A stretch of DNA of 64,000 nucleotides. Source: Neofusicoccum parvum. Its lineage: Eukaryota > Ascomycota > Dothideomycetes > Botryosphaeriales > Botryosphaeriaceae. How positions within the stretch are numbered: the stretch's first letter is position 1; every line of letters starts with the position of its first letter. The notes beneath the pieces were generated by a model. That model did no database searches and was not told the DNA's origin. It was given only the letters and a program-made list of their open reading frames with translations. The stretch is from contig CP087217.1 of NCBI GenBank assembly GCA_020912385.1, positions 868,001-932,000 on the forward strand, given 5' to 3'. Position numbers and translations under genes: made by a program. Shown piece after piece: positions 43,452 to 55,220 of the stretch.

Positions 43452-45332
43452 ATGGTCACCAGCTCGCCCGCAAAACGCGCTGCCTTCTCCGCGCTTGTCA
43501 GCTCCTTCAGACACGAGGAGCCCCCCGGCACGTTGCCAATGCCCAGCGCAAAGAGGAAGAGAGGCGCCGCCGACGTCGAGAACACCACCCCACGGAAGCG
43601 ACGCGCATCACCCGTCGACGAGGACGAAGATGACGAGTTGGCCCTTACTCCCTCGAAAAGAACCACGCCCTCGAAGCGTCAGACCGCGTCCGAGACCTTG
43701 AACAGGAGCCTGGCGCGTGCCAAAGCGGACAGCAAGGCGAACGGAGAGACCAACGGCATAGAAACACCTCGTTCGCAACGCAGAGTTCTGTTTGCAACAC
43801 CTTCGAAGCACCATGAGGACGAGGACGACACACCAAACGGCACACCGACCATTGTTCGAAATGCCGACAGGTCCGCACGCCGGAAGAGTGCTCGGAGACT
43901 GCTCCAGCGCACCATCAACGGCGACCAGAGCGATGAGAACATAGAGGAGGACGACGCTTTGGCAAGGCAGATCTGGGATGAGGAAGAGGCAGATGAGTTG
44001 GGACAGGATGAGGAAGATGTCGTGGTTCCAGAGGTCGCAGTTCCGGACACGCCATCCAAGCGCGGCCGCGGCAGACCCAAAGGCAGCACCAAAAAGAAGC
44101 AGCGCAGTCCGACACCCCCGCAGGACCTCCCGCCGCACGAGAAGTACTTCTGGCAAAACCGGCCTGGGGGAACGAAGACCTCAAACAACACATTGTCTTC
44201 TCACTCGCTGCTGAATCATGATGAGTACTTCGCCCAAATGCAGAAGTACAAGGATCCGCACAAGGAAGACATCGAATTCCTGCATTCGCTGCACGCGCGC
44301 TCCTTCGACCAATGGGTATACGAGCTGGAAAACGGCTTCAACATCTGCCTGTACGGTTTCGGCTCCAAGCGCAAGCTCGCCGAGGACTTCGCTGCCCACC
44401 TCTACCACCACCAAGCCTCCACAAACCCCTCCTCGAAAGCCACACCGAGGATCATCATCATCAACGGCTACAACCCCACCCTCACACCCAAGGACATCCT
44501 CACCACCATCCTCACCTCGCTCCTCCCATCCAGCGTCAAACTGCCCGCAACGCCACCCCTCCTCCACGCCCTCCTCCTCACCACCCTCACCACCAAGCCC
44601 CCAGCCATCCCCCTGACCCTCATCACCCACTCCCTCGACGGCGCCTCCCTCCGCCGCCACGCCACGCAAACCCTCCTCGCGAACCTCTCCGCCCACCCAT
44701 CCATCACCCTCCTCGCGACCGCCGACACGCCGACCTTCCCGCTCCTCTGGGACCTCAGCCAGCGCAGCGCGCTCCGCCTCCTCTTCCACGACTGCACCAC
44801 CTTCGCGCCCTTCGCCCCGGCCGAGCTCGACGCCGTCGAGGCCGCCAACGACCTGCTCGGCCGCAGCGGCCGCCGCGTCCAGGGCCGCGACGGCGTGGGC
44901 TTCGTGCTGCGCTCGCTGCCTGAGAACGCGCGCGGCCTGTTCCGCATCCTCGTCGCCGAGCAGCTGGCCGCCAGCGCCGACGACGACGACGCGGCCGCCG
45001 CGGCGCTGGCGGCTGCGGCCGCGGAGGAGGAGGAAGATGGCTTTGCGGATGTGCCGCAGACGCCGTCGAAGAGGGGGAGAGGGAAAGGCGCGGCGGTGCC
45101 GCAGGTGGCGGCGGCCACGGCGCCGGTGGTCGGGGTGGAGTATAGGGTGTTGTACCACAAGGCGGTGGAGGAGTTTGTGTGCAGCAATGAGATGGGGTTC
45201 CGGACGTTGCTGAAGGAGTTCCATGACCATCAGATGATTGAGAGCAGGAAGGATGTGGGCGGGGTGGAGAGGCTGTGGGTGCCGTTCAGGCGGGAGGATT
45301 TGGAGGGGTTGTTGGAGGAGCTTGTAGAGTGA
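43452..45332 (+). CDS. ORC2: origin recognition complex subunit 2
   Basis: The single exon encodes 626 residues. Orc2 is part of the six-subunit complex that marks replication origins and loads the MCM helicase. The N-terminal 230 residues are disordered and basic/acidic, with several TPSK/SPT-type putative CDK sites and an AT-hook (KRGRGRPKGSTKKK). The conserved core begins HEKYFWQNRPGGTKTSNNTL and continues SFDQWVYELENGFNICLYGFGSKRKL, the degenerate AAA+ P-loop region, and IIIINGYNPT. The C-terminal winged helix contains SNEMGFRTLLKEFHDHQMI. An acidic Ala/Asp/Glu insert (about 510-545) and a second TPSKRGRGK stretch interrupt it. The frame is open upstream, so the start was chosen from the first ATG preceding family-like sequence. 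The sense strand turns from C- to G-rich near 44950. Confidence 0.95.
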   Translation: MVTSSPAKRAAFSALVSSFRHEEPPGTLPMPSAKRKRGAADVENTTPRKRRASPVDEDEDDELALTPSKRTTPSKRQTASETLNRSLARAKADSKANGETNGIETPRSQRRVLFATPSKHHEDEDDTPNGTPTIVRNADRSARRKSARRLLQRTINGDQSDENIEEDDALARQIWDEEEADELGQDEEDVVVPEVAVPDTPSKRGRGRPKGSTKKKQRSPTPPQDLPPHEKYFWQNRPGGTKTSNNTLSSHSLLNHDEYFAQMQKYKDPHKEDIEFLHSLHARSFDQWVYELENGFNICLYGFGSKRKLAEDFAAHLYHHQASTNPSSKATPRIIIINGYNPTLTPKDILTTILTSLLPSSVKLPATPPLLHALLLTTLTTKPPAIPLTLITHSLDGASLRRHATQTLLANLSAHPSITLLATADTPTFPLLWDLSQRSALRLLFHDCTTFAPFAPAELDAVEAANDLLGRSGRRVQGRDGVGFVLRSLPENARGLFRILVAEQLAASADDDDAAAAALAAAAAEEEEDGFADVPQTPSKRGRGKGAAVPQVAAATAPVVGVEYRVLYHKAVEEFVCSNEMGFRTLLKEFHDHQMIESRKDVGGVERLWVPFRREDLEGLLEELVE

Positions 45333-45669
45333 GGGTGAAGATGCAATGGATTTAATCGCATGGTCGTGGCGTGCAAGAGGAATACATGAGCATAGCGAAA
45401 GCATAGTTTGGTGGCATAGCAACATAAAAATAGATACCAATGCATGCAAGGGTTGATTCAAGCAGAACAGAGGTTACTCAAACCAACTCTCTAACTTTGC
45501 TCACTGTCAATCTTCATTTCTCCCATTCTACCATGTGCAATGCTACATGATATCTAGTTTAAACATACCCGAATGCATCATTCCCTAATTCCATTCGTCA
45601 GTCCTTCCACCTGGCCAATATCATCTATGTGTCCACCTCGCAATCCTCCTACCTCTTGGATCGCAGTAC
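45333..45669. other. intergenic, convergent 3' ends
   Basis: This AT-rich stretch between the ORC2 and aminopeptidase P stop codons should hold both polyadenylation regions. No gene is seen. Confidence 0.5.
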
Positions 45670-48015
45670 CTAGTACGGCTGCGTCTCCCTCTCAAGCCAC
45701 TTTGTGGTGACCGGATCGTTGGCGAAGAACGGGCCTGTCTTCTCGCGGACCTCGGCGTGATATTCGTTCAGCCACTGCTTCTCGGCAGGCGTGAGAAGCG
45801 CCTCGTCAATCAGCTTGCGGCACATGGGAACGAGCGTGACGTGTTCAAAGCCTAGGTAAGGCTTGTCACCGAACTTGTGAGCAGTCTCAACTTCCTTCAC
45901 CATGATAACATCTGTTTTGGGGGGTGATGTTAGCAACAGGAGATTTCAAGAGAGGTGTGCATGGAGTTCTTACTTTCTATTCTGATACCGAAGTTGCCGT
46001 CCTCATAGTATCCAGGCTCGTCTGAGATGACGTTTCCAACTGCGAGCGAGACTTCCGAGTATTGGACGCGTGTGCCGATGCCGATGGGCCCTTCATGGAC
46101 GTTCAAAAAGGACCCAACACCATGGCCGGTACCATGACGGTAGTCGAGGCCTTCAGCCCACAGAAATTGGCGCGCTAGGGTATCGAGAGCAAAACCACTT
46201 GTACCTTTCGGGAACCTTGCTCTCTCAAGCGCAACATTACCCTTGAGCACAAGGGTGTAAGCCTTCTTCTCCATTTCAGTGGGCTCGCCAAAGTGAAGGG
46301 TGCGAGTCGTGTCGGTGGTGCCGTCACGATACTGCGCTCCCGAGTCGCACAGGTAAACCGCCTTAGGGTCGATGACTGAGCAGCTGCCACGCTCGGGCTT
46401 GTAGTGGATGACGGCGGCGTTCGGACCTGTGGAGGAGATGGTATCGAACGAGAGGCCAACATAACGGTCATGTTTTGATCTGATGGCCTCGAGCTTGTCC
46501 GCTGCTTCAACTTCGTCAAGCTTAGCACCCTTCGCAATGAGCTGATCCTCGAGCCAAGCGAAGTACTCAATGAGAGCCGCACCGTCCCGAATGTGGCAAG
46601 CCCTCATACCTTCCAGCTCGATCTTATTCTTCACAGCCTTGGCATCAGCAATGGGGCTGCGAACCTCGTCGACCTTCTTGTCACCGCCAAGGCTTTGGAC
46701 AAGAGCCCAAGAGGCCTTATTGGAGATGAGGTACTTCTGGGCAGGGTTCTCAGAGTCTTCGCCATTGGTAGCACTCTTCTGGCTCAAGGCTTCAATGTCA
46801 GCAAAGATCGAGTCGTATGGCCTAATCTCCACATCTCCCAAGTGGGCCTTGGTCTCAGAGGTGAGCTTGTCGGCATTGATGTAGAGAGTAGCGGCGTCAG
46901 GAGTGACCACGGCGTAGGAGAAAAAAACTGGGTTATAAGGGATGCTGAATGACCTGTCAGTGGATATTTGGAGATGGGACCAGTGGGACATACTCATTCC
47001 CGCGTAAGTTGTAGAGCCAGGCAATCTCGTCAAGCATTGCTAAGCGGGATCAGCAAAAGAAATCTCACAAATTTACAATTGACAACGTACAGACGACAAA
47101 GCCAGCACTCTTGCGTTTCGAAAGCTCCTGGCGGATGTCCGATAGTTTTTCGCTGAACTCTTTTCCGGCGAACTCGTAAGGCTGCACCTGGACCTTCTCG
47201 TTCGGTCGCGCAGGCTTGGACTTGCCCCAGACAACATCGACGAGATTCTCCTTGACCGACTTCAGGTCGGCGCCGCCCTTCTTTTTGATCTTATCCGCAA
47301 GCTTACGGGCGTCGGCTGATTGCACATTAAATTTAAGAAGTTTATCTTTGTGAGGGGTGACACTCACAAGCAGTGATGATGGTGGGGTCAACACCAACAG
47401 TCTTGCCACCCTCGGACTGATCGGCGGTCCTGCGAACTTTAGCAACATGTCTGTGGGAGTTTCCGGGCTCCAGCTACCATTCTTGCCAAGTCGGCACATC
47501 CTGCAGACCCTGCTTCAGAAGCTCCCAGTTGTTGTCCAGCTGTTTCTCAGCCTGGTTGAAATAGCGTCCATCGGTAGCAAGCGCGGCCTTGTCGAGTGTG
47601 ATGACAGCAGTTCCAGCGGAGCCCGAGAAACCGCATATGAATTCTGCGGACCATGAGCATTCGCGGCGGGGCACTGTGGTGGACGGGATGTCGTCAAACC
47701 TCGGCGGGCGTCGCACGGCGCAATGTACTCAGACTGGTGGCTGTCTTCGGAGGGGACGACTGCAGCGTAGCTTGTTAGCATGTGGGAGACGGTGAGGAGG
47801 TGTGGGGCCGTACTGTACACATCAACCTGATGGTCACGCATCAACTGGCGCAGATGCGCGAGCCGGTCAGTCGTCACCACGGTCTCCATGTCGGCAATGC
47901 TTCGTCTTGCAAGAGTGGAGTGAAACGGCCGTTTGAGAAAGAGTGAAGCTGCACCGGCACAGGATCTCAAGGGAGAAGAGTGGGTGTTGCGCGCGAAAAA
48001 GCGCACAAACTGCAT
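45670..48015 (-). CDS. AMPP: Xaa-Pro aminopeptidase P
   Basis: Eight exons join in phase: 48015-47814, 47759-47700, 47643-47478, 47429-47368, 47315-47091, 47039-46994, 46944-45974 and 45911-45670 (657 residues). The enzyme is a metallopeptidase that removes an N-terminal residue preceding proline. Family blocks: [71 protein letters not shown] with the first two metal-binding Asp, [17 protein letters not shown] with the His ligands and [17 protein letters not shown] with Glu ligands. The first 42 residues ([10 protein letters not shown]...RSIADMETV) resemble a mitochondrial presequence; a cytosolic form could start at the second Met (METVVTTDR). Unusually intron-rich for this window. It is divergent from the importin gene. 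Confidence 0.95.
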
Positions 48016-48906
48016 GCGTGATGGGAGAGGCGCGGGGAGATTGGAGCTGCCGGATGACGAGCAGCGGCGACGGCTGCCACAGCAGTGACGCGCCCACCTG
48101 CGAGCCAGCGCCAGCGCCAGCTGCCCCGCTACGCCGCCAAGCGAGCGAGGCAAACAGCACAAACAGCAGGAGCGCCGGTGCGCCGCGCGACAGGCGACCA
48201 GGGTCCGAGCGCGCGATCGCCTGCACGCCCGCCGCCTGCTCCTGTCCACCACCTTCGACAAATCTTCGCCCGGCTCGCTGCGCCTGGCCATGCTCGCAAC
48301 CTGCGGCACCCGACTCCTCCTGCCTCATATTCCTCGAGTCTGACGGGACGCAAGCGCGGAAAAAAATTCTGCGGGGCCAGCGCCGACACTGCAGCCTCAC
48401 TGCGCTGCTGACAACCACTTTCGGCACTGACCTGCATCCTTCTGCGCAAACACGACAACTACGCGCGCCCGCCTGGATGCTGCACGGACACCTCTGACGC
48501 CTTGCGTGCCCACAAGCTTTAATCGTGAGTCTTTTCGTGCATATCATTCTCTGCAAATTTCCCTAGATCGTATTCTTTGTTTCTTTTACCATCATTGCAC
48601 CTCTACTCCGTGTTGCGTCATCCGAATGTGTGCTTTGGCACATCTTGTTCGTGTCTTGGACTTGATTCATTTAAGCGCTTTAGCGATCTGCTGCGCCATC
48701 GGAGCCAATCCGCGCTAGCTCACACAACAACATTGCCAGCGGGCTTTGTGCCAGGAGCCGCTGTGTGGACAGAAGCTCATGACCAGTATTCGGATTGTCG
48801 CAGACCATGTTATCTAGTTCTGTCATTTCTACTCGATAGCTTCCTCATATCCTTTTGACTGACCGAGCAGCCCAGGACATCTTCAGGGGCATTGCTCTAA
48901 TCCATC
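48016..48906. promoter_or_regulatory. divergent promoter region, AMPP / importin
   Basis: An 890-bp spacer separates the two start codons. It is GC-rich toward AMPP and AT-rich, pyrimidine-rich toward the importin gene. No specific element or gene is supported. Confidence 0.45.
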
Positions 48907-51900
48907 ATGAACGGAATCAACTCCATTGAGGGCGTCGAGGACCTCGTGAAGCGGCTCTACGAACCTGGAGATCCAGCCACCATCAGCCAGATAGAGAAGA
49001 ACCTTCAGCAGCTTCAGCGGTCTTCTCAGGGATGGCAGGTTGCCGATGCTCTGCTCGCAAGCGGCGATGTCAACGTGCGATTCTTCGGCGCTCTGACTTT
49101 CACGGTCAAACTGACTTCGGATGCCCAATCCCTCGATGAAGATACTGCCAATGAACTTCTTCTTCGGCTTATCAACTGGCTGGTCAAGCTCACTGCGGCG
49201 GGAGAGAAAGACCTCGTGACAAGGAAGCTTTCCACAACTCTCGTTCAGTTCTTCCTTAATAGCAAGGCAATCTGGAAACAATGCGCACGCCAGCTCATCT
49301 GCTCTTTTGCCAAAGGCGAGGCTGTTTTGACTACGGATCTCGAGCAATATCCACCTACGGATCAACTTGTTGCTACTCTGGCTGTACCTCAAATCGTCGC
49401 ACTGCTCTGGTTCGGGAGCAACCTGGTCGAGGAAGTCAAGAGAACAACTTACGGCGCCAGCATTCTTGCTGAGATTGAAGGCCGTATCGAGCAGAACTGC
49501 GAAGACTTTGCCTCGATAATACGCTTCGCGATCCAATATACCGGACCGACCGCTGAGAGGATGCATGAAGAGGGCATGGGATGCATGGTTGAATGGGCTT
49601 ACTTTGTCACGCGCACCAAAAGCTTCGCCGACGATGTGGTCCAGCGCAAGAAACTCATTCAATCTATAATCATCCCGGCAGTCCACTGCATGCATGCCGA
49701 TCCAGAAAACTCTGTTGAGGGTTTTGCGGAGCTTTTGCGAAAGAAAGGAAACGTCTTATTCGAGGCTGAGCATATTCTGCTCATTTACAACTTGATTACC
49801 AGCCCTTGGGGTGAACAGCAACTTAACAGCATTCTCGATGGAGACCTGGACTCGGACGCATTCCTTACTCTGCTACTTGCATTCGGAGCAGCCATCCTGG
49901 ACAAATTGATGGAGTCTCCAGAAGACTGGCAAAACATTCTCCGTGAGTATAGGGTTAACTTTTATTCCCTTGATCTCCTTTAGAGGCACACAGGGCGCAG
50001 AATAAGTTTTAAGGAACTATTACTGACCAATGAGCAGTCCTTATGCACCAGATCCTCAAGGTTCCAGGCTACCCCGTGGAAGACGAGAACGCATCGGTCC
50101 AGGCGCTCGAGTTCTGGGGCAACTTTGCGAGCGACATGGCCGACCCGCTTGACGATGACTTCGTTTTCTCGCCTGCGATCAAGACCCACCTACTACAAGC
50201 AGCAGAAGAATACTGGGCTAAAATTCGAATCCCACCACCCGAGGGCTTGAGGGAGTGGGATAGCGACACACTCAAAGCATTTGGCTCCTTCCGTACCGAC
50301 GTGATGGACTTCCTCAGTGACACGTTTCGCGCCTGTGGTGACGACACTCTTAGAGGCTTTGTCTCCATTGCTTTAGACAGTATTAAGGAGCAAGACTGGA
50401 TGAAGGTTGAGGCTTCTCTATTCTGTGTCAAGTCAATGGCCGATGAAGCCGCGAAGAAGGCTTCCTGTCAGGAGATTTTGTCGAAGCTTCTTGGCTCGTC
50501 ATTGCTCACGACAGACGTCTTTGGACACAATGTTCCTACCAAGACGAGACGCACTGCCGTTGATCTTCTCGGGCGCTATTCTGATTTCTTCATAAAGCAT
50601 CAAGAATACCTCGTGGCCCCGCTCAATTCCCTGTTCTCCGCGCTTACGTCTCCGGAAACAGCGAACCTTTCTGCAAGAGCTATAGCGATGCTCTGTTCCG
50701 CATGTAGGAAGGCGCTCATTCCAGAACTACCTGTTTTCTTGCAAGCCTACCAGGCGTTCATGGAGTCTCCTACTGCGGATAGCTACACGAAAGAAAAGGT
50801 CATCAGCGGCATTTGCTTCATCCTGCAGGACATCCCTTCGGACGATGAGCGGTGCCAGTACATCAGCTTGCTTCTGAGATACATTGAGGAAGACGTACGC
50901 AAATCGCTTGAGCACATGAGCCAAAATATGCCGCTGGAAGCAGAGCAAGCCGCTTGCACAGCTCTCAATTGTCTTGCAGCGATGAGCAAATCTCTCCAGT
51001 CTCAAGATTCCGACAAGCCTGAGGTTATTGACTTGGAAACAGAGATTTCCGACCCGAGCTTCTGGAATTCTCAGCCGGCCGGGATTGAACTTCAATCGCG
51101 GATTATCAAGTGCATCGACATGATGGCGCAGTAAGACCCCTCGCTCGCTTGGTTCATTGATTCCTCTGACTAATTCAAAGCAGCGTCTATGGACAGTTCG
51201 GTGAAGTCAACGAAGCCATTTGCAATGTCTTCAAGAGTGGCTTCGCTGAACGTGCTCCCGGACCTCTTGTTCTTCCGCCTAACGTCTTCGTTGAATTTGT
51301 TCAGCGCTCGACGGCCGAGACCCCGCGTCTTACACTCATTCTCTCAACGATGTGCTCTTTCCTCAATGCCTATTCATCACAGCTCAAAGTTTCAGGGAGT
51401 TCAGTCGCGCATGCTGCTACGTTGCTGATCCAGCACGTCCTTGCGATCATGGAATCCGTTGCCCAACCGTCAGCTGAACCGGACGTATCCCACAGCTGCG
51501 TCGAAGTTTTGGAGCAGATCCTTCGTCACAATGCATTACTCCTCCTTAGACAGCCTCCGCAATCGGCCGAGTTTGTCTTCATGTTCACTATCCGCTGCCT
51601 TCAAGGTCCTGACGTCCTGCCGAAGCGCGCGGCGGCTCATTTCTGGGCGTCGCTTATCACGGCGTCGAACGATGTGGCGTCCCCAGCAAAGCAGGAGCTC
51701 GATCAGGTATTTGAAGCACTTGGCGCTATCCTGGTCAAAGTTCTCGTATTCAACATTGCTGGCGAGGCTTCACGAACCAGCCTAGATGAGGTCACGGACC
51801 CGCTACGTCGCTGTGTCACGAAACACGCACGTACTGGTGCGTGGATTGACGCGGCACTTGCGGCACCTGACTTCCCTGCGCCCAAGGTTCCCGAGAAAGA

Positions 51901-52063
51901 TAGGCAATGGTATAGGCGGATGGTCATCGCGTAAGTTATTTCCTAGCGTGGATAGCATGCACGAGCTTTCCAATACTGACAACGCACCAGGGCTCGAGGC
52001 GGCACGAACACTAGAGGAGTCTCACAAAACTTCTGGCAGAAGTGCAGAGACATGCAGCGCTAG
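48907..52063 (+). CDS. importin-beta family karyopherin, importin-13/Kap122 type
   Basis: Four exons (48907-49942, 50038-51130, 51184-51930, 51991-52063) encode 982 residues of helical HEAT-type repeats throughout. The N-terminal IEGVEDLVKRLYEPGDPATISQIEKNLQQLQRS plus QGWQVADALL is the first HEAT/importin-N block that binds Ran-GTP. The C-terminal end ARGGTNTRGVSQNFWQKCRDMQR recalls the terminus of importin-13 proteins. Such receptors shuttle between nucleus and cytoplasm; importin-13 members can both import and export cargo. Intron 1 is 95 nt, the others 53 and 60 nt. The family is secure, and the importin-13/Kap122 subtype is moderately supported. Confidence 0.88.
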
Positions 52064-52655
52064 AGATTCTATTCCTATTCTAGGCCGATGAACAGAACAA
52101 CGAGGTTTATCTGCGATTCTTTCGGACCATTTGATGATTAGACGGAGAGGCGCTTCAGGATACCAGATGGGTTGAGGAGGGATATTGGCGGCATTGCATG
52201 CGATTGGCGAACAGAGGTTCTCAGCGGTTGATTTTGCATCTCTTGAGGTGCACAGTTTGGTTTCAGGGCCTTTCTGGCAAGCTTCTCGGTCAGCGATTTG
52301 CAGTTCCTCCAGCATGGCTCGCTTAGCATAACATTGGTGCAAATAGAGTCACAATACATGGGAAGGTTAAACGCGTCGCTAAAACCAACAAGGCGGACGC
52401 AGGTGGCGACGGAGCGGATGACAGCTGTTCGACTTTCGTAGATCCATTTGCGTCTCGTTGTTCCAGCGCTGCCGTCTTCGCTTGCACTGCGAAGGTCTCG
52501 GCCGCGAGTTTGGGCAGTTGCGCCATTCCTGAAGAGGCTAGCGTTATCTCGGCCCACAACCGCGAAAACCCACGGCGAAACTCCCGACTCTCGCCAGCGA
52601 CGACAACCACGAACACCCACCATCGACATCTGACGACGCCGCACGATCAGTCAAG
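52064..52655. promoter_or_regulatory. upstream region of RPL39
   Basis: This 592-bp stretch runs between the importin stop and the eL39 start. A minus-strand open frame crosses it but has no domain; it most likely carries the strong ribosomal-protein promoter and the importin 3' flank. Confidence 0.45.
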
Positions 52656-53013
52656 ATGCCGGTATGCGCAGACCCCCGCCGAGCCTTTCGCTGTGGCATA
52701 ATGTCGCTGGACGACGCGCGCTGACCACGAGGACAACACACAGAGCCAGAAGTCTTTCCGCACCAAGCAGAAGCTCGCCAGGGCGCAGAAGCAGAACCGC
52801 CCCATCCCCCAGTGGATCCGCCTGAGGACCGGCAACACGATCAGGTTCGTCGCACTTGCCACCGACACTCTTAGGGAAGATGGACGGATATAGGACGAAC
52901 ACCCGCGGCTTGGAAAGGAATGAGTAGAATAGCAGGGCTGACTTTTCACCTCAACACCGAACAGGTACAACGCCAAGAGGAGGCACTGGCGCAAGACCCG
53001 CATCGGCATCTAA
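52656..53013 (+). CDS. RPL39: 60S ribosomal protein eL39
   Basis: Three exons (52656-52661, 52744-52844, 52965-53013; introns 82 and 120 nt) encode 51 residues, the exact family length. The protein starts [20 protein letters not shown], continues [20 protein letters not shown] and ends [11 protein letters not shown]. eL39 lines the nascent-chain exit tunnel of the large subunit. The first coding exon is only ATG CCG, a pattern common in fungal ribosomal-protein genes, so automated gene callers can easily miss it. Confidence 0.97.
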
Positions 53014-53562
53014 GCTACTCGCCGATACTCCGCTACCTCGTCCTCATCCGCTCTCAATCGATTCGAAATCCGGGTTGCACAACGATGCTCGCGCACGATA
53101 CCTAACAACTCCCTGTGGGCTTCGGGCGGCGGGCAAGTTTCTTCAAAAAATGGGTGGATGACGGGATCGTCGTCCGGTGGGACAAAAATTCAAGAACATT
53201 CATGAGTGGCTCTTTCTCCCTCCTGATGTCGATGGGTGCAATTCTGGCTTTCTTTTCATGATTTCGGGCGCGATGAGCGGGGAATCCATGGATTGTACGC
53301 AGGTGCAAATGAAGTAACTTGCCAATCCACACTAGTGCTGTGTGCATGTCTCTCGGAACATGCGTTGCAAAGGATGTGCCAGCGCTGGGCTTGAAACCCT
53401 TCACCAGGATGTGTTGAGGAGAGGATTGTCACATCCGCTACGATGAATCACGTCTCAAGCTCATCCAGAGTCTACAACTCCAGCTTCTAGATACTTGCCG
53501 AAGCCCTAAAGGACCTAACCAATCCGCGACCATGACATACCCCAATTCTTCCGTTCACTCAA
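53014..53562. other. intergenic, convergent 3' ends
   Basis: This lies between the eL39 and the Nta1-like stop codons. No gene or repeat recognised. Confidence 0.5.
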
Positions 53563-54600
53563 CTACGGATTCGCTGGTGCTTGCGAGCCAGTAGTTACAG
53601 CAAACTTAGGCGGCTACAGGCAGAATGTTAGCACCCACTCTAAGACCACAGCACTCAAACCTACCTCGTTCAAATCCACAACCAACAACTTCTCCTCACC
53701 CTTGCCCAAGATCTCGAAGATCTGAGTCCTCCCACGCTCGATCTTCATGACCGTACTCGTACCAGCGTAAGCCACCCCGCCCTCGGTGCCGCAGCGGTTC
53801 GCCATGATGACAATGACCGGCGGGGCGTCGCTAGGCCGGGTCTTGAGGTCGAGCAGCGGGTAGAAGCGCTCGAGCCAGTAGGCCAGCGTCTCGGCGTCGG
53901 CGTCCTGCGGCGCGGCGGCCAGCTCCTCGGGAGACTGGCGCGTCAGCCACGCCATGCTGAGGGCCACGATGGGGGACTGCGCGGCGAGGCACGAGTGCGC
54001 GAATTCGTAGGCATCCCAGGGCGCCAGGAACTTGTGCGGGTTGATGTCCATGCAGATGCCCTGTTTCGTGACCCTTCCGTGTCAGCTGTCGCGCTTCACA
54101 ATGCGTTGTCTTGCTAGAGTTTGGAATCCGTGACTGCGTTTTGCTTGACCCACCATCGACACCGGGCCCAGCGTGCCCAGGTTCCCCGAGAAGAACCGGC
54201 GGTCCCCCTCGTGCGCCCACGTCTCGTCGGTGTAGTACAGGAAGGTCTTGCGGTAGTTGGCCAGCACCTCGCCGGCCGGCGACACGGTCACGGTCGAGTT
54301 GAAGCGCCGCCCGTCGCCGCTCGCCTCCGGATAGCCCACCGTCACGTGGCAGTGCAGCCGCCGCGCGACGTCGACGGCCCACTTGGTCGACGTGCCGGCC
54401 GCGGTCGGCTCGAGGAAGGGCGCGATGGCGTCGAGCGAGGGGAAGTTGTAGCCCGTCAGCGCGAGCTCGGGCAGAAGCAGCCAGTCGAGGTTTGCGGTGC
54501 GGCCGGCGGCGATGGCGTCGTCGATGAGGACGTTGGCTTTGGCCATGTTGGTGTGGAGCGAGCCCACTTCGGGCGAGAATTGGAGGCAGGCGACTTTCAT
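53563..54600 (-). CDS. carbon-nitrogen hydrolase, Nta1-like N-terminal amidase
   Basis: Three exons (54600-54154, 54060-53665, 53613-53563) encode 297 residues of the nitrilase fold. The catalytic triad is visible: Glu45 in LLLPELALTGYNF, Lys118 in NYRKTFLYYTDE and Cys152 in GICMDINPHKF. The Cys is created across the first splice junction (M|GICMD). AHEGDRRFF and NRCGTEGGVAYAGTS are typical of the group related to yeast Nta1, which deamidates N-terminal Asn/Gln and so commits proteins to the N-degron pathway. The yeast enzyme is longer (457 residues), so orthology is likely but not certain. Confidence 0.88.
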
Positions 54601-55220
54601 CCTGAGGCTAGTCGGAGTGGGTGTTGAGTTTGCTCAAGGGCGGGGTTTGAATACAAGAGGAACTGGGGGCTTTTGATGGTCAGAAAATAGGGTTATCAGA
54701 GATGATGCCATTAGACAAGAGAAGGCAAACGGATATTAAATCAAGAGATGAGACTGGATGCCAAGAAGAAAGCAACGGGGAAGCTCAACAACTCAAAGGT
54801 GATTTCGGAGAAGAGAAAGGTCAAAAAATCATCAAACACGAACGGCTCGAAAACATGGATGAAGAGTGCGGTGAAGAAGATTAGCATTATTGGAGCGAGA
54901 GAACATGTCGCGTAGCATAGCAGAGCGCGGAGGTTCCTGGAGAGAAAGACCGAAAGCAGAGCAGGTACCACGCACCGATGAGAGGAGAGTGAGGGGAGCA
55001 GCGTTGAGTGGATGTTGTTTATTGGGCATCACGTGTAAGGCTGGAGCGGCAGAAAAGCGCCATGACGCTGACGCTGATGATCTGTGATCCACGACCCTCG
55101 CACGAGCCCATCAAGCTTGCTCGCCAGCTCCGCAGAAATCTCCCGTCCTCGCCCGCGCCCTTGTCTCTCCGCATTATGGCAACACGGTAGCGAATCCCAT
55201 TTCGCAAAATCTCCTCATCA
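54601..55220. promoter_or_regulatory. divergent promoter region, Nta1-like / COQ8
   Basis: A 620-bp spacer. The left half is purine-rich on the plus strand (many GA/AAG runs, 54690-54960). No gene is supported. Confidence 0.45.

Noticed and set aside
44181..45461. 426-codon minus-strand open frame
   Set aside because: It is antisense to ORC2 and low in complexity.
52138..52644. 168-codon minus-strand open frame between the importin and eL39 genes
   Set aside because: No recognisable domain, and it overlaps the probable eL39 promoter.
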